Positions 12,101 through 25,007 of a stretch of DNA of 64,000 nucleotides are shown piece by piece. The stretch's first letter is position 1. Every line of letters begins with the position of its first letter. The position numbers were made by a program, and so were the translations under genes. Source of the DNA: Manihot esculenta (taxonomy: Eukaryota; Streptophyta; Magnoliopsida; Malpighiales; Euphorbiaceae); contig NC_035166.2 in assembly GCF_001659605.2 (NCBI RefSeq), positions 22,751,457-22,815,456 of the forward strand. The letters are read 5' to 3'. The notes under the pieces are model-generated. The model did not search any database. It was not told where the DNA came from and saw nothing but the letters and a program-made list of their open reading frames with translations.

Positions 12101-14034
12101 GCTGAATTTTCATTTTAAACAAGAAATTTGATAAAAAAAAATTAAATTGAATTTAAATTCTTATCAAATCTTTAATTCCAGGAGTAAAATGAAATGAGTT
12201 AGAGAATTAAGATAAGTGATTTCCAATTGCTAGCAATTGTACAGTGGAGAACGTTTGTATTCATAAGAAGAAAGAGGAGTATTCCATAAAAGATTAAATC
12301 CTAGTTAGCATATAAATAGTTGAGCTTGTAAATGTGTAATCATTCCATCCTATCATGGTTGTCGATGTGTCAATCTTTCTTATCATGCGATGCCCTTGTT
12401 TGTAATCATTCTATGGTTGGCGTATCTCATTGGTGCAACATGCCTATCGTCAAACCACTTTCAATGAGTAGATACCACTCGATTGAAATGTACACACTAG
12501 CTAAATTTGTTTCTCTAAGCCAAGAAAGATCAAATTAAAGGATTCTCTATACTATTTTTATTCTAAGAAGTTCACCATTTAAACAAACTTCTCTTTCCCT
12601 TGGCTAGCTTCCCTTGGCTAGGCTTCCCTCTCGGTGAGTTGTTAATGGGAAGACCTGTTGCCCGGCAAGTTTTCCCTAACTATTATCAATAAAACCTCCA
12701 TTGATTATGAAAAAAGAAAATTTTCTTTCCCTTTTTTTCTAATTATTTTTATCAATAATTGATCACATAAGTAATTAGTCATAAAATGCAATAAAGAACT
12801 CAAAAAGCTATCTGTAAAAGAGTGTCTTCCTCATTTGCACTCAATGTGATAAAAAAAAAAAATTTAAACCAATGGTGATTCATTCTTGTAGACAAAGCAA
12901 TATTAAACAATTGAAGAAACATTTCCAGAAAAGATATAAAGCACTGTTTCCACTTCCAACTCATTTATGTTATTTTATTTTGTTATCATGTTCATGTTTG
13001 TTTTCTTCTAGTGAGCTCCACCACCAAGAAGAGAGGAGGGTCACTTCCTCAAGATTATAAATTCTGTTGTCTAAGCTTTATTCTCTCTTAAGTTTATTAT
13101 TGAAGAGATTTAGATTATAGTGATAACATGATAGGATATGTGGGCCTTTGAAGATTATTATATTCTAGATAATACATGATTGCAGCAAGGATATATAATT
13201 GGATAAACCATCTTTATGGGGAAATATTCTTGGCTGTTTTCACCAACAAATCATGGCATGGAAAGAATGAAAATGCATTCTTGATATTTGGCTAAAAAAA
13301 GAGGGAAAATGTGACTTCATATGCTTTATTTACAGTGAATTAGGTTAAGTTACTGATGGAAACTCCCTTCTTTGCCTAACTGCTGCAAATACTTAGCTAC
13401 CAATTAAGGGATTGAGAAGCAAGGAAAAGCATACAATTTTACTAATCACTAAGGAGTTATCCTAATTGTTGATTAATGGGATGAAACAACTGAAGATTTA
13501 TGTTAATGAAAGTGATTATTGTTCCTATATATACATATATAGGTACCCAACTGGCAGTACTGTATATGATTGACAGAAAAATTAGAGATTAGCTCATACT
13601 TCTGATGCAAAGGAGGAATTAGAGTTGAAGGAAACAATTAGAGGAAATAAACTCCTACCTATTTTTTATTAATTTGAATTTTGATTATGCTTAGACTCGG
13701 AGATTCAAATAGCTAACTGTACATTTTCAATGGAATATACCCATTATTTCGCTACTTAATTTCTTCCATATGCATAAGCTTGAAGCTGATTTTTTGCTCC
13801 TAATGCAGAATTACTGAAATTTGCAATCAATTTATCAATAATTTCAATAAACAAGAGTAATTAGATGAAAGAATAGAAAAAGAAAAAGAACCCCATTTTT
13901 GTTGAAGGATTTGCATTACTTGAAGTTTGAGATATAATACAATCTTGAACAAATTTTGAAAGCAATCACACTGCTTGAAGATTAATTTGTGTATCCCATT
14001 TTCACACAACAATCAGTCAAATTCATATCATATC
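9140..14034. other. Gene-poor intergenic stretch
   Basis: About 4.9 kb of AT-rich DNA with no coding region I can support. Short open frames (for example 10114-10359 minus, 11471-11692 minus, 12332-12538 plus) show no domain or splice context. Near 12601-12630 a CTTGGCTAG(C/G)CTTCCC-like unit is repeated twice. The block at 10080-10370 is less AT-rich than its surroundings and could be an eroded or noncoding transcript. Confidence 0.5.
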
Positions 14035-14061
14035 ATATATATATATATATATATATATATA
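14035..14061. repeat. (AT)n microsatellite
   Basis: About 13 AT dinucleotides in a row, just downstream of the 3' end of the mini zinc finger gene. Confidence 0.95.
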
Positions 14062-14092
14062 AATTTCTTCACTCTACATGTGTGTTATAAAT

Positions 14093-14386
14093 CTATCTTC
14101 GACTAGAATTAGGAGGAGAATACTCACAAACTACCTCAGTTTCCACTTCCCTTCTGTGGAAATTCCTGTGGCAGCTGCAAGCAGCACACATGAGGGCAGC
14201 AGTAGTGCCTTCTTCTCCACTTGCCATGAATTCCCTGCAACCATCCACAGTGTATCCTCCCATATTCGCTGCATGATTCTTTTGGCACTCTCCATATCTC
14301 ACATTTCTAACCACTGAGGATGAAGTAGTAGAAGCTCTTCCAGATCCATTATCTCTTCTGAGTACCACTTGGCGTTTCTTCATCAT
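14093..14386 (-). CDS. MIF mini zinc finger protein (ZF-HD dimerisation domain only)
   Basis: Single-exon gene for 97 residues. It starts [12 protein letters not shown] serine-rich linker is followed at about residues 29-77 by the plant ZF-HD dimerisation zinc finger: [38 protein letters not shown] with its conserved Cys and His residues. The protein ends [10 protein letters not shown] and has no homeodomain, which defines the MIF family. Family knowledge: MIFs heterodimerise with full-length ZF-HD factors and act as dominant inhibitors (microproteins) in hormone response and floral meristem termination. The length is the family's usual size (about 80-105). The duplicated first Met leaves a one-residue ambiguity. 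A TATA box at 14604-14597 and a telomere-like motif at 14577-14590 lie upstream. Confidence 0.95.
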   Translation of the reverse strand: MMKKRQVVLRRDNGSGRASTTSSSVVRNVRYGECQKNHAANMGGYTVDGCREFMASGEEGTTAALMCAACSCHRNFHRREVETEVVCEYSPPNSSRR

Positions 14387-14576
14387 TTCAAAACCCTAGA
14401 CAGTGAGCTTCTGAGAACGTATCAATGGAAATGAGTTTTCAGGAGGTTTCTGGGGATGAATTAACTTGTTCAAGCACAGGAGTAAGGAACAAGGAAAAGA
14501 GCCAGCTTTTGGGTTGATTGAGCGAGAAGGGGGGAAAAAGAAAAGCTGTATAACTTTTTTTGTGTATTGATGACTT

Positions 14577-14590
14577 AACCCTAACCCTAG
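14577..14590 (-). promoter_or_regulatory. Telomere-like (telo-box type) motif in the MIF leader/promoter
   Basis: The plus strand reads AACCCTAACCCTAG, two TTAGGG-type units on the minus strand. It lies between the TATA box and the start codon, close to the predicted transcription start. Telo-boxes near plant transcription starts are known cis elements of genes active in dividing cells; a role here is inferred. Confidence 0.45.
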
Positions 14591-14596
14591 CATGTG

Positions 14597-14604
14597 TATT
14601 TATA
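14597..14604 (-). promoter_or_regulatory. TATA box of the MIF gene
   Basis: Perfect TATAAATA on the minus strand about 210 bases before the start codon, which predicts transcription start near 14570. Confidence 0.6.
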
Positions 14605-15449
14605 AGGTGTTAATTAGTGCTATCCCACTGGCAAGAGCCAAGAAATAGAAAAATCCCACTAGCATCTTTATTTACCATTACTTTCATGTCCTTTGGTTCA
14701 ATAAAAGAGAGCAAAGATTCACCCCCATTTCATCCTGTCAGCAAATCACAAAGCAACACGTCACTAAATAGGGTGGCACTTGCATTATTTTGCCAAAAAA
14801 GTAGATGAAATAAAGTATCTTGGAATTTAAAATCACCCCATTTCCTCCTTTTTTTTTTTTTTCTTGAAATGAAACTATATAAAATTGTACGTGGAGCAAT
14901 CTGAATGCATTATGGAGGTCCAAGGAGATAGTTATTGTCCTTACATGAAGCATAAAAGAAAAACCCTAGAATGATCTTTGGAAATGATATTTCAACTGCC
15001 CCTTTGATCAGGCATAGAAGCAAAAGGCCAGAAAATATAAGGGATTGGAGTGGCCCTAAACTATGAAGAGAGAAAATATTGGACAAAATAGTAATGGAGT
15101 TATAAATAAGAGTAGGTCCAAAATGGTGGTGAAAAGGCAGGTTGAGTATGGCCCTTTGGAACTGTGACAACAACTCTTGTCTAATTACCTAAGATTCTAA
15201 TTATTATTGGGAGAGTGTTGTCTACCTCTTCCTATATTACAAGTGAACATCTTTTACTTTCATAATTTCAACATCGCTCAGATGTTCTTCGGCTCCCGCA
15301 GTTCAGCATTGATATGAGTCAGTTATTAATGATTTATGATAAAAATAGAATAAAGAAATTATTTATATTTTCATTTGCTAGCTATGAGATTTTAGTGTAT
15401 GATGAAGGAAAATACATAGAAGATGGTAGCAAGTGCATTAATATAAAAA

Positions 15450-15480
15450 TTGATTGAGAGGAAAATAACCTCTCAATCAA
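15450..15480. repeat. Perfect 12-bp inverted repeat with 7-base loop
   Basis: Arms TTGATTGAGAGG at 15450-15461 and CCTCTCAATCAA at 15469-15480, loop AAAATAA. It could form a small hairpin; no adjacent gene suggests a terminator role. Confidence 0.8.
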
Positions 15481-18400
15481 AATCAAGTGCACTATTTTTG
15501 GAGTTGGACCATATTAATTGGGAAAGTGATGAGGGACAAGGACACGTGTGGTTGTCCCTATTGGATACTTATCAAGATTAGTTATCCCAATTAATTAGTT
15601 AGCCATGATTTTTTTTTAAATCTTATTATATAAATTTAATAATTATTAAATTCTATAGTTTTACTTTATTTTTATACTTTGCCGAAAAAGAAAAAAAGAA
15701 AAAGGGTTTGTGTTGGGCGTGGTGGTTTGAATAGGAATAGTAAATTAGAATGTTGGGGACAGTCAACTGAAGGTATATTCATATAATCATCCATCATTTT
15801 CTCGTCAAATGATAGAGATGTGATCACTCAGTGAAAAATCTCTTAATCATTCTAATTTAGCTTTATTTGCATCAATTGTTTATAGTTTTCTTTATTCATT
15901 ACATCTCAATTTGAAAATTAAAGGAAAAAAAAAAAAAAAAACTTACTTCCTAAGGTTCTATTTGCTTCATATAAAATATTTTTTAAGAAATTTTTTCTTT
16001 TTTATAGTTTCTAGTATTTAAGACCATGTAGAAAAATTAGTTATAAAAATATTTTTTCAATAAAAAAAATAGGTTATTTAAAAGATAACTATATTTTTTC
16101 AAAAGAATTAACTTTTTTTAAGTTTAAAAATCTTATAGAAATTATTAATTAGACTTCTTCTACATAAATTTTTATTAAAAACATTTTTTATTTTTATATT
16201 GTAATTAAAAACGTTTCTTTTTTGAAAAAGTCTTCCACGTGTAAATTATTTTTTACAAATAAAATATAATAGAAGCAAGAAAAAGAATATATTTCATTTC
16301 ACAATTGTATATAACTCTCTTCTCTTCCCATTCAACCAAATAATTAATTACTTTTCTTATTTCATAATTTTTATACACTTTGATACTTTTTTATATTAAT
16401 TTTTTAATTATATACTTCTTAAATACATTAATCTTTATTAAATAGTAAGAGAATATTTACTTTAAAAAATAACATTTAATAAGAGATTGTTTTGAAAATA
16501 GAATAAAATTATAATAATTAAATTATATATTATTATAATATAAAAAATAAAAATAAATAATAATTTTGAAACAACTATAAAAAATATAACAAAAATTATG
16601 AAAGAAAATGAATATTTAATTTATTTTGATAAAACCTTTTGAATATGTTTGATGTCCTTCCACTTACTTGATATAGCTGTGCATAGCTTTTGTTGGTGAC
16701 ATTTCCATTACCATGGGAATCAAATTTGACCAATCCTTAATTGCCATATGGTGCAAAACGTTTTTTTTTTTTTTTAAAAAAAAATTATTACATAAAATAA
16801 AAGTATTCTCCAATTGCAGAAGTACTTGGTGGAGCAATCAATAGATTCATATATTGTTCATCAACCAAATTCATATTCAAATTTTCATATCTTCGTCATC
16901 CCACTAGAAAAATGCTATTACTTCATGCATAAGGATGAATGCATTATCCTAATAATCCATGATCTACCCTATAATTTAAGGCAGGCCAAGAAGTGTACTT
17001 GGGAAGAAGATATTATATGGAGAGTTGAAAAAATGTGGATGATTTGGGAGAGGATTATGATGAGATCCTTTGCCCCTCACCAACCCTACCCATGTTTGTG
17101 AATTTTGTATCTTAAGCTATGGAGGATTATATTTGCCTTCCAAAATCATGTTTGACCATTGTACAAGCAAATGCCCTAGATTTGATTGATGCTACTTATC
17201 TTATAAATATCTATTTTGATTAACTAGCTAACACTTCAATTCCTATATGCATTAATTTATAAATGACAAGTGTTAATTGTCCATTAGTGATGATTCTACT
17301 TTCTAATACTCAATAATTAGTTTTGCAATTCCATTAGTGATTCATTGAATGATATGAACTGCAGACTAGAGATATCTCTAATCTCTCTTCCCAAAATTTT
17401 AATATTTTTTTAGTATTTATGGTAGTATAAAATTTTATAAAAATTAATAATTATTCGTGGAACACATGCCCAAATCATTAGTAAGAGTTAAGCAGCTCCT
17501 CCAACCCTCATAATTAAGTACCAAACTTTCTGTCAATAATGTGGAGGGCTCACCATTAGGACTTGCCCATACTTTTCTATCTTTATTTGTTTTTTTATCC
17601 AAAAATGTCATCTAGCTAGGTCTCCACCCATGCAACTACTGCACATTGAATTGCCCAACTATGAGAGTGATGAAGCCACCAATATTGTTAACTTTCTTTT
17701 TATCCCAAGAAGACATGGACGAATTAGAAAAAAGAAAAAAAAAAATGGAAATATGGACAGAAAGCATCTGTCCTTTGATAAATTGGGGGTTGCATAAGCC
17801 CAAATTTCCATCAATCAATCACAAATAAATGTCCTCACCACAAGACAAGTTTAGTTCTTTTGATGGGCTCAGATTTTGGGCTGTGGACCCTCTTTTAGAT
17901 TTCCCCTCAACTTTGAGAGGACCATACACCCACCCCCACTAATCATTATCTTTTTACTTTTGTTTTATATATTTCTTGTGGGCCCTTCTATTTATTCATT
18001 CTTTTATTTTCTGTTGGCTCATGGGCCCTCTTCAACTGAGACTAAACCCATGAAAAATTGGACCATATTCTCCACAGCATGAACTCAATGGCATCTATGG
18101 AGTGCCAGTGCATACAAAATCTGCATGAAAAATACATGAATGATGAAACCCAGTAATTCACATGAGGTGGGACAATGAAAAAATTTGGGTCCTTGGGATT
18201 GAAATATAGAACCCTTAAAGCCATGTGGGTTCTTCATGTCGAATCCAATCTGGCAGGAAATAGGTTCACTTGACACTTAACCCATATCCTCTCTGCAACA
18301 GTACTCTTCCTTTGCTTTTCTTGCAAATGATTTTGCATGTCCAATAGCCCATGCATGCATTTAAATTGCAAAACCCACTATCATTGGTCATTTATTTTTT

Positions 18401-18536
18401 ATTAAAATATATATATATTATATTCCAAGAACAAATGGGATATATAAATAACCTGGTTTTTGGTATGGCCCAATGTTCTGGTGTTTGGAGCTGTAGGTTG
18501 GCCCAGGCATGTGGGCATAGTCCAAGTGAAATACAG

Positions 18537-18552
18537 CACATGCATGCATGTG
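18537..18552. repeat. 16-bp palindrome of overlapping RY (CATGCA) elements
   Basis: CACATGCATGCATGTG is its own reverse complement and contains overlapping CATGCATG motifs, the class bound by plant B3-domain factors. No gene within 5 kb can be tied to it. Confidence 0.7.
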
Positions 18553-21500
18553 TAATTCCTACCCACGATACAAGACAGCTAATGATACAAAGTTGGACAC
18601 CTGCTTTGGTTTTTCTTCCCAAACTCTGTGTCTCCACCTTGTCCCTTGCTCTTTTTCTTTTTCTTTTTCCATTTTTATTTAACTTCCTTTATATTTTTTT
18701 TACTAAATGCATATTGTATTGCATTTTAATAAGGCCCAACGAACTAAAGCAAAGTTATATTTAAAGTAAAGCAAAACAAACAGATGGCCAAAATTAACTA
18801 ACTAGCCCACAATTGATGAAAGGAAGTTTAGCACTGATGCTATCGATAAAATCGAATCCATTGATAACTCCACCAACCATAATTAGAATATCGATGAAGA
18901 AGCCACAACCAACTCTCAATGTATGCATTTCGATATGAGAAAACTATTTTCGGACAAACTTCGTGCATATAAAAGAAATTAGAATAAATAAAAAAGAAAT
19001 GCAATGGATAAATAAAAGCAAATAAAAATTTAAATCAATCATAATATTTGAGGTTAAAAAATCACCACATCAATACCGAGCAAATTATTGTCACATACAA
19101 AAAAAATTACTATCGACAGCCATGAAAAAATCGGCCCATGACAATTGTATTAAAAATTTCTTATAACTATTAATTATATTAAAAATTTAAATTCAATACT
19201 GTGAGATTGTTGAAATTTCTATTTAGAAAAATTAAACAATTAATGAGGATTTATATTAAAAATAAAATAAAAAATGAATTATAATAATTAAATTATATGT
19301 TAATTACTCTTTTCGTCTTATCATTTTTATTTATATATATATTTTTAAAATTATTGTTTATTTTTTAAACTACAAAATGAAAAAAATACAATATTTTAAT
19401 ATAATTAATAGTTATAAGAAATTTATTATAAAAATATTGATTAATTTGTGCTGTCCCTCCGTCGACCCGAAGCCTCGTCATCAGCGATCTCATCCTCACC
19501 CTGATTGTCCCATTCTCGCCACGATGCCACCTTACCTTTCCTCTCTGTCCATCTCTCACATTAGCTCTCCACATTGATGATTTGCTGGAGTTTCAATTTA
19601 TTATGCTCGTTACAGCCTCGATCTCTAGACGCCGACTTGGCTCTTCTTGCAACTTTTGCAGTTATATGTTGCCATCTTCCACTTTTATAGTTCTGATTCT
19701 GCAATACGAAACTAGGCTCCCATAATTTCCGGACAAAATTATGAATTAGTTTGTGTTGTATAGAAAAAATTAATTAGTTAACCTTTTAATTTTTAATAAT
19801 ATATTAAAAAATTTATATAATTTTAAAAAGTGTACTACAAAATTTTTATTATTAACTTGAATATTTTAACTATTACTTTTAAAACTAAAAGATTAAAGAA
19901 AAAAATTTCTTCAAAAATTATCTTTCTGATATACATGAACAAAGTCAGAATTTTTCCAAACATACAAACATCATCAAATCCCCTTGCAGGTTGTAAAGAA
20001 GTTGAATCAAGGAACAAATTAAGATTTTGAACCTCAAATCTTCAAACTTTCAATGGCCCAACCATTACACATAAATCTCAAATTACAAATTTCAAATCTC
20101 AAAAACTCATATCTTAAATCACAAATCTCAAAAAAAAAAATCATAGCTTAAATTACAAATCTTGAAAAATTTTCTCCACTTGTAATGACTAAAGACGAGA
20201 TTGTGAGAAGCAGTACAAACAGCGAAGAGACTAGACCGGCGGCAAAGACAAACATACAAATGGATGATTAGATTAGACTAAATAACCTGTGACGGATTTA
20301 GAAATTTAAATTATGAGTTTAATTTTATTTTTTCAAGTAAAATTTTTAATTTTATTTATTTTATATTTTTTTAATAATATAAATATTAAAGATAAAATTT
20401 TCAAGTTGAGAATTAGATAAAATTTTACAAAGTTAAATGAATTTTTCTGTTTAAACTTTTTTTAGTTTGAATAGTTTAACCTATTACCTACATAAATACT
20501 ATTTAATTTTATCTATATATATTTATAATTTATTTTTAAAAAAAATTAATCTAATTCATAACTTATTAAGCTTATTTTTTTAAAAAAAATTTTTCTATAT
20601 CTAAATAATTTATAAAAATATTAAATAATTTAATCATTATTCGTCGTACTCTTTTTTTTTAAATTCAAAATTTATAAAAAAATTCAAAATTTATTTTTCA
20701 TAAATTTAAATAATTGAAATTATATTTTAATATATAATTTCAATTGCATAAATAAAATAAATAAAAATAACTATTATTAATAAAAAAAAAAGCATTAGTA
20801 TATTTGAAGTTGAAGTATAAAAGATTAAAAATAAATTTTTTAGATTAAAATAGAATAGAGTAGTTTATTGCTATAAAAATAATATTTAACGTTATAATTT
20901 TATTTATAAAAGAATAACTATTACGTTTTTAAATTTTTAAAAAATTATTAATTTGTCTTTATATTAAAATTACATGAATAGAAATATCTCTATATTTTAT
21001 TAAATTAAATTATTTAATAATTTATTTAAAAAATTATTAATGAATTTATTTACACTTTAATAAAAAAAATTAAATAGTACAAATATTTAAATTTATAAGT
21101 ATTAAATAATATATATTTAAAATTATATAAATTAAAATATAAATATTTAATATAGCTTAATGATATAATTTTTAAATACGAATGAATTAATAAATTTTTA
21201 AAAATTTATAAACTTAATAATAAATTTTCTCCTATTTATTTAAAATTAACAGAAAATTATCTAAATTATCTAAACACATCTTTATGTAATTTAAACAAGC
21301 AAGCAGATGGAGGGGGCAATACTAGTGTAAGAGATGACCGGACCACCAACCTGGAATGCAACAAGCAAAGCCTATGGAAAGACAAGTGAGGTTAGGTTTA
21401 CATAGGGCAACAAAAAGAGTTGGGCACCCTTTTTTTCCGTCTACAATGAACATGAACTAAAGAAGAAAAAAACGGCAGTCAAGGCTTATTTGAGATGGTG

Positions 21501-24500
21501 TAATAGGAGGTGAGGCTGCGACTAAGCCGGGAGCCTACGACCGATTTTTGTTACCGTTGAATCAGTTGAATTTTCTTTTGAATTGAATCAAATAAATGAA
21601 AAATTAAAGTTTTAATATTTATAAAAATTAAACTGAATCGATTTTAAATGAAAATCAAAATGAATCGAATTAATTTAATTAAATTTAATTTAATTAATTG
21701 AGTTTTTTAATAAATTTTTTATTTTTTTACATTCTAAAATTTAATTAAAATATTTTAATTAACATTATGAAAAATAATATATTATTATTATTAATTAGTT
21801 TAATTTTTTTAATTTTTCTAATCATCATATTGAAGTGATTGAAATTTTTAAAATTAAAAATTAAATCAAACTGAAATAAATAAAAAAATAACTGAATTTT
21901 TAAATTAATTCAATTCTATTGATTTTTTTAATTTGAACCGAATACTATTTGGTCCTATATATAACTAGTTAATTTTTTTATATTATAAAAATTAAATAAT
22001 AATTTTTCTTAATTTTTTTTAATTTGTAATTTATAATCTTTGTTAGAACTTCAATTTGATTAATTTTAATTTTGATTTTGATCAATTTAAAAATGAAATT
22101 AATTTTATAGAATTAATTGATTTTGTTGGGAAAGAAAATTGAGGTTGTCGATTTCAATTTTCACAGATTTGAAATTTAAGTGAGGCAAATAAGTAATACT
22201 GATACATGTGACTCAGTAGAATCGTTTAGCCTCAAAGAAGTCAAAAGTGAAATTAAATGTCCGAAACTACATCACTTATGGCTGCTTGAATATTATGTTT
22301 TAAATAAATAAAAAATCACGAGAAGGCAAACTCCCTCATTTATATATAAAAAAAAAAAAAATCAAACCCAATCAATTTTATACAATTTTTTTTTCTTTAA
22401 TATTGGCATTTTCCTCAAACATGGAAAGCTGAATGCTGGACACAACTAATCTTAAAATGAAAATTTCAAATTAAAATAGGTTGAAAAGAGATTTCAATTG
22501 CAGCCTAAACAGTTTTCCATTAAAGAAGGGTGTCCCTATGAAGTGTCCTAAACTTTCTGCAAAAGAATTAAGTTCCAATTAAATATACATGGTCCACTTA
22601 CTGATAATGAGATGTTATAAAAATTTTAATTATACAAAAAAAAAAATTAATCAATTTCTATTGAATGGTTTGCTGATTAAGTACACAAAAATTAAAAAAA
22701 AACATTTTTTTCTAATAAAAATATTTTAAATATAAAACCAATGGCCTATAAAATGTCTTGCAAATTTTGGCGACCCCCCATATCTGCATAGTTAGATTCT
22801 AACATTATTTGATAGTGATTAACTCTTGAAGCAACTTGTGCAAAATATAATTAGAGAAAAAGACAAGTTAAGTAAATGGAGACCAAAAGCCAATCTTATA
22901 ATTAGGCTGAAATTGTGAAATTTTCAATCACATGTCAATTATATATTTTAGGGTTGGAATGGAACAGCAAGAAGCACATGATTATAAGCAGATCAGATTA
23001 GAAATGGGAACCAATGAAAGAAAGAATGGAAGAACATAAACAAGAAATACTAAGAATAAGAATATGGCTGTTTGTCATTTATGAGGAGTGAAAAAACATG
23101 GGCTTGCATGACCTTCTATATGTACTCATTACCATAGTCCATTCCATGCATATGCATTTCAAATTTTATGTCTGCAAAGGAGAAAAACGTTGTATAAATT
23201 AAATTAACAATAAAGCAAGGACTGAAAATTCACATGGAGGTTTTGAGAAAAATCAAAAGAATTCAGATGGAGGAGCAAAACGTACTGTTTTTTACTTGCC
23301 ATGTATTGATGAGGTTCTTAGATGTCTGAAATCTTATATCTACCAAGAGATCCAAGTTGGTAAAATAAGCAAAAGTCAACAACTTTTTCTACAGAGATCA
23401 CACTCGTAGCATGTGATGTACTATGAATGGAATTGTAAAACAATTGAAAAAATATGCTATTTATTTATTTATTAAATATTCATAATAAATGTGTAGCATG
23501 TAATCCCTTAATTTAGTTGGTGCGATACTTTGTATGTAGCCGGCGGCGGGTTCAATTGAAAAATGGCCGACAAACTCATCTTTTACTAAAATTAAATTAA
23601 TAAACAAATTGAACATATGTATATTTATTTAACTATGCAAACTTAATTATTAAGCACATTTTTTATATAATTTTTATTTATTGCTATATATTTTTATATA
23701 TTAACATTAACAATTATTGATATAGCAATATTATTGCTATATATTAATTTTATAAATTTTTTATTATTAATTTTAATTAAATTAAAATGTAACTTTCAAA
23801 TTGAAATATAATAACCAATATAAAATATTAAATAACTTGAATTAATCATTTTAAATTAGGTGAAAAATAAATTCAAACGTTATTTGAATTAATTTGAGTC
23901 CGCTCTTTCATAAAAACTTTAATTCTTTTTTCACAAATTTTTATTTTAATTTATTACATCTTTATATTTTAATTTTTGTGTTAGTGCATAAAATCCTTTG
24001 GAATCCTCATCGTATATGCACATTGTCCATTTTCTCTATTAAATTAATTAAAATTGATAGTAATATTAATAGAGTACTAAAATTAATAAAATTAGAAGTA
24101 TAAATAATAAAATTTTTAAAAAGATTTCAGAGTCAACTTTCAGCAAAAGCCAATAGTAAGAAGCTGAACTAATTGCTTTGCAAGTATTCATCTTAGACAT
24201 GTGAAAAATAAAAACTAAGGTTTTTCTTTATCAAAGCTACTTTAAATCAATGTAGATGGGTGCTACTAATGATTTATTTTTATTTTGTTTATTTTAAAAA
24301 AAAAGTAATTTATTATTACAAATCCAAAGATAAAAGGAGGGCCACAATATCCCAACTCTTAGGATTTAACAGAGAACGGAAATAGGGGATAAAATTTGAA
24401 ACAAATCAGTATCAGTAGTTTGAAGCTTTCCTCAAGAATTGGGTAATATAACACAATAACGTGAGAATTGAGTTTGCTTCGGTGAATCCAAATCAAAAGT

Positions 24501-25007
24501 TTTCAAATTGAAAATCATAATATTAATTAGAAAAAGAGAGAGAATTCAAAGTATTGGATCGATTGAGGAATTCATCGCATATTTGTAAATGTATCCCATG
24601 AATTAATTCGGAGCTAAATCTAACTTACCTGCTGCCGACAAAACAACTTACCTCAGAAGAGAAACAACAACAACACACATGTTCTTCATCTCAATCTCAA
24701 GAAGAAGAAGAAGAATTATGGATCATATGCATAAGGGCTAATTAAAACAAGTAAACTTGCAAAATTTGCAAACAAGACAACGATTAACGTAGTAATAAAG
24801 ATGACATTTGATAGTAATATTGTCCAGTTCAGTACATAGCATATTCATATTTATAGTTGTAGCTTTTAATTTACACTTCTTGTACTTAGTTTCTGCATAG
24901 TTAATTATGCTTTTAATTAACAAGGTTTACTAGCAGAAGCCCTAGACTCACAAAAACAAAAAGAAGCCCTAACACATTAATGACATGAGAAGGGTAGGTC
25001 TTTTTGT

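Larger units (their letters stand above)
14610..25007. other. 10-kb gene-poor, very AT-rich stretch
   Basis: No gene is supported here. Content noted: a 12-bp inverted repeat at 15450-15480; a 16-bp palindrome at 18537-18552; a GC-richer block at 19450-19690 that may be a gene or transposon scrap; a second less AT-rich block at 21295-21560; and long A/T runs elsewhere (for example 15930-16640, 20290-21240, 23580-24120). An open frame at 16814-17101 and others show no recognisable protein. An (AAG)n run near 24698-24716 lies downstream of the MYB gene. Confidence 0.5.

Noticed and set aside
14396..14593. Open frame upstream of MIF as an uORF
   Set aside because: Its ATG is only a few bases after the TATA box, upstream of the expected transcription start.
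16814..17101. 95-codon frame in the gene desert
   Set aside because: No recognisable domain, motif or splice context; length is within chance for this composition.
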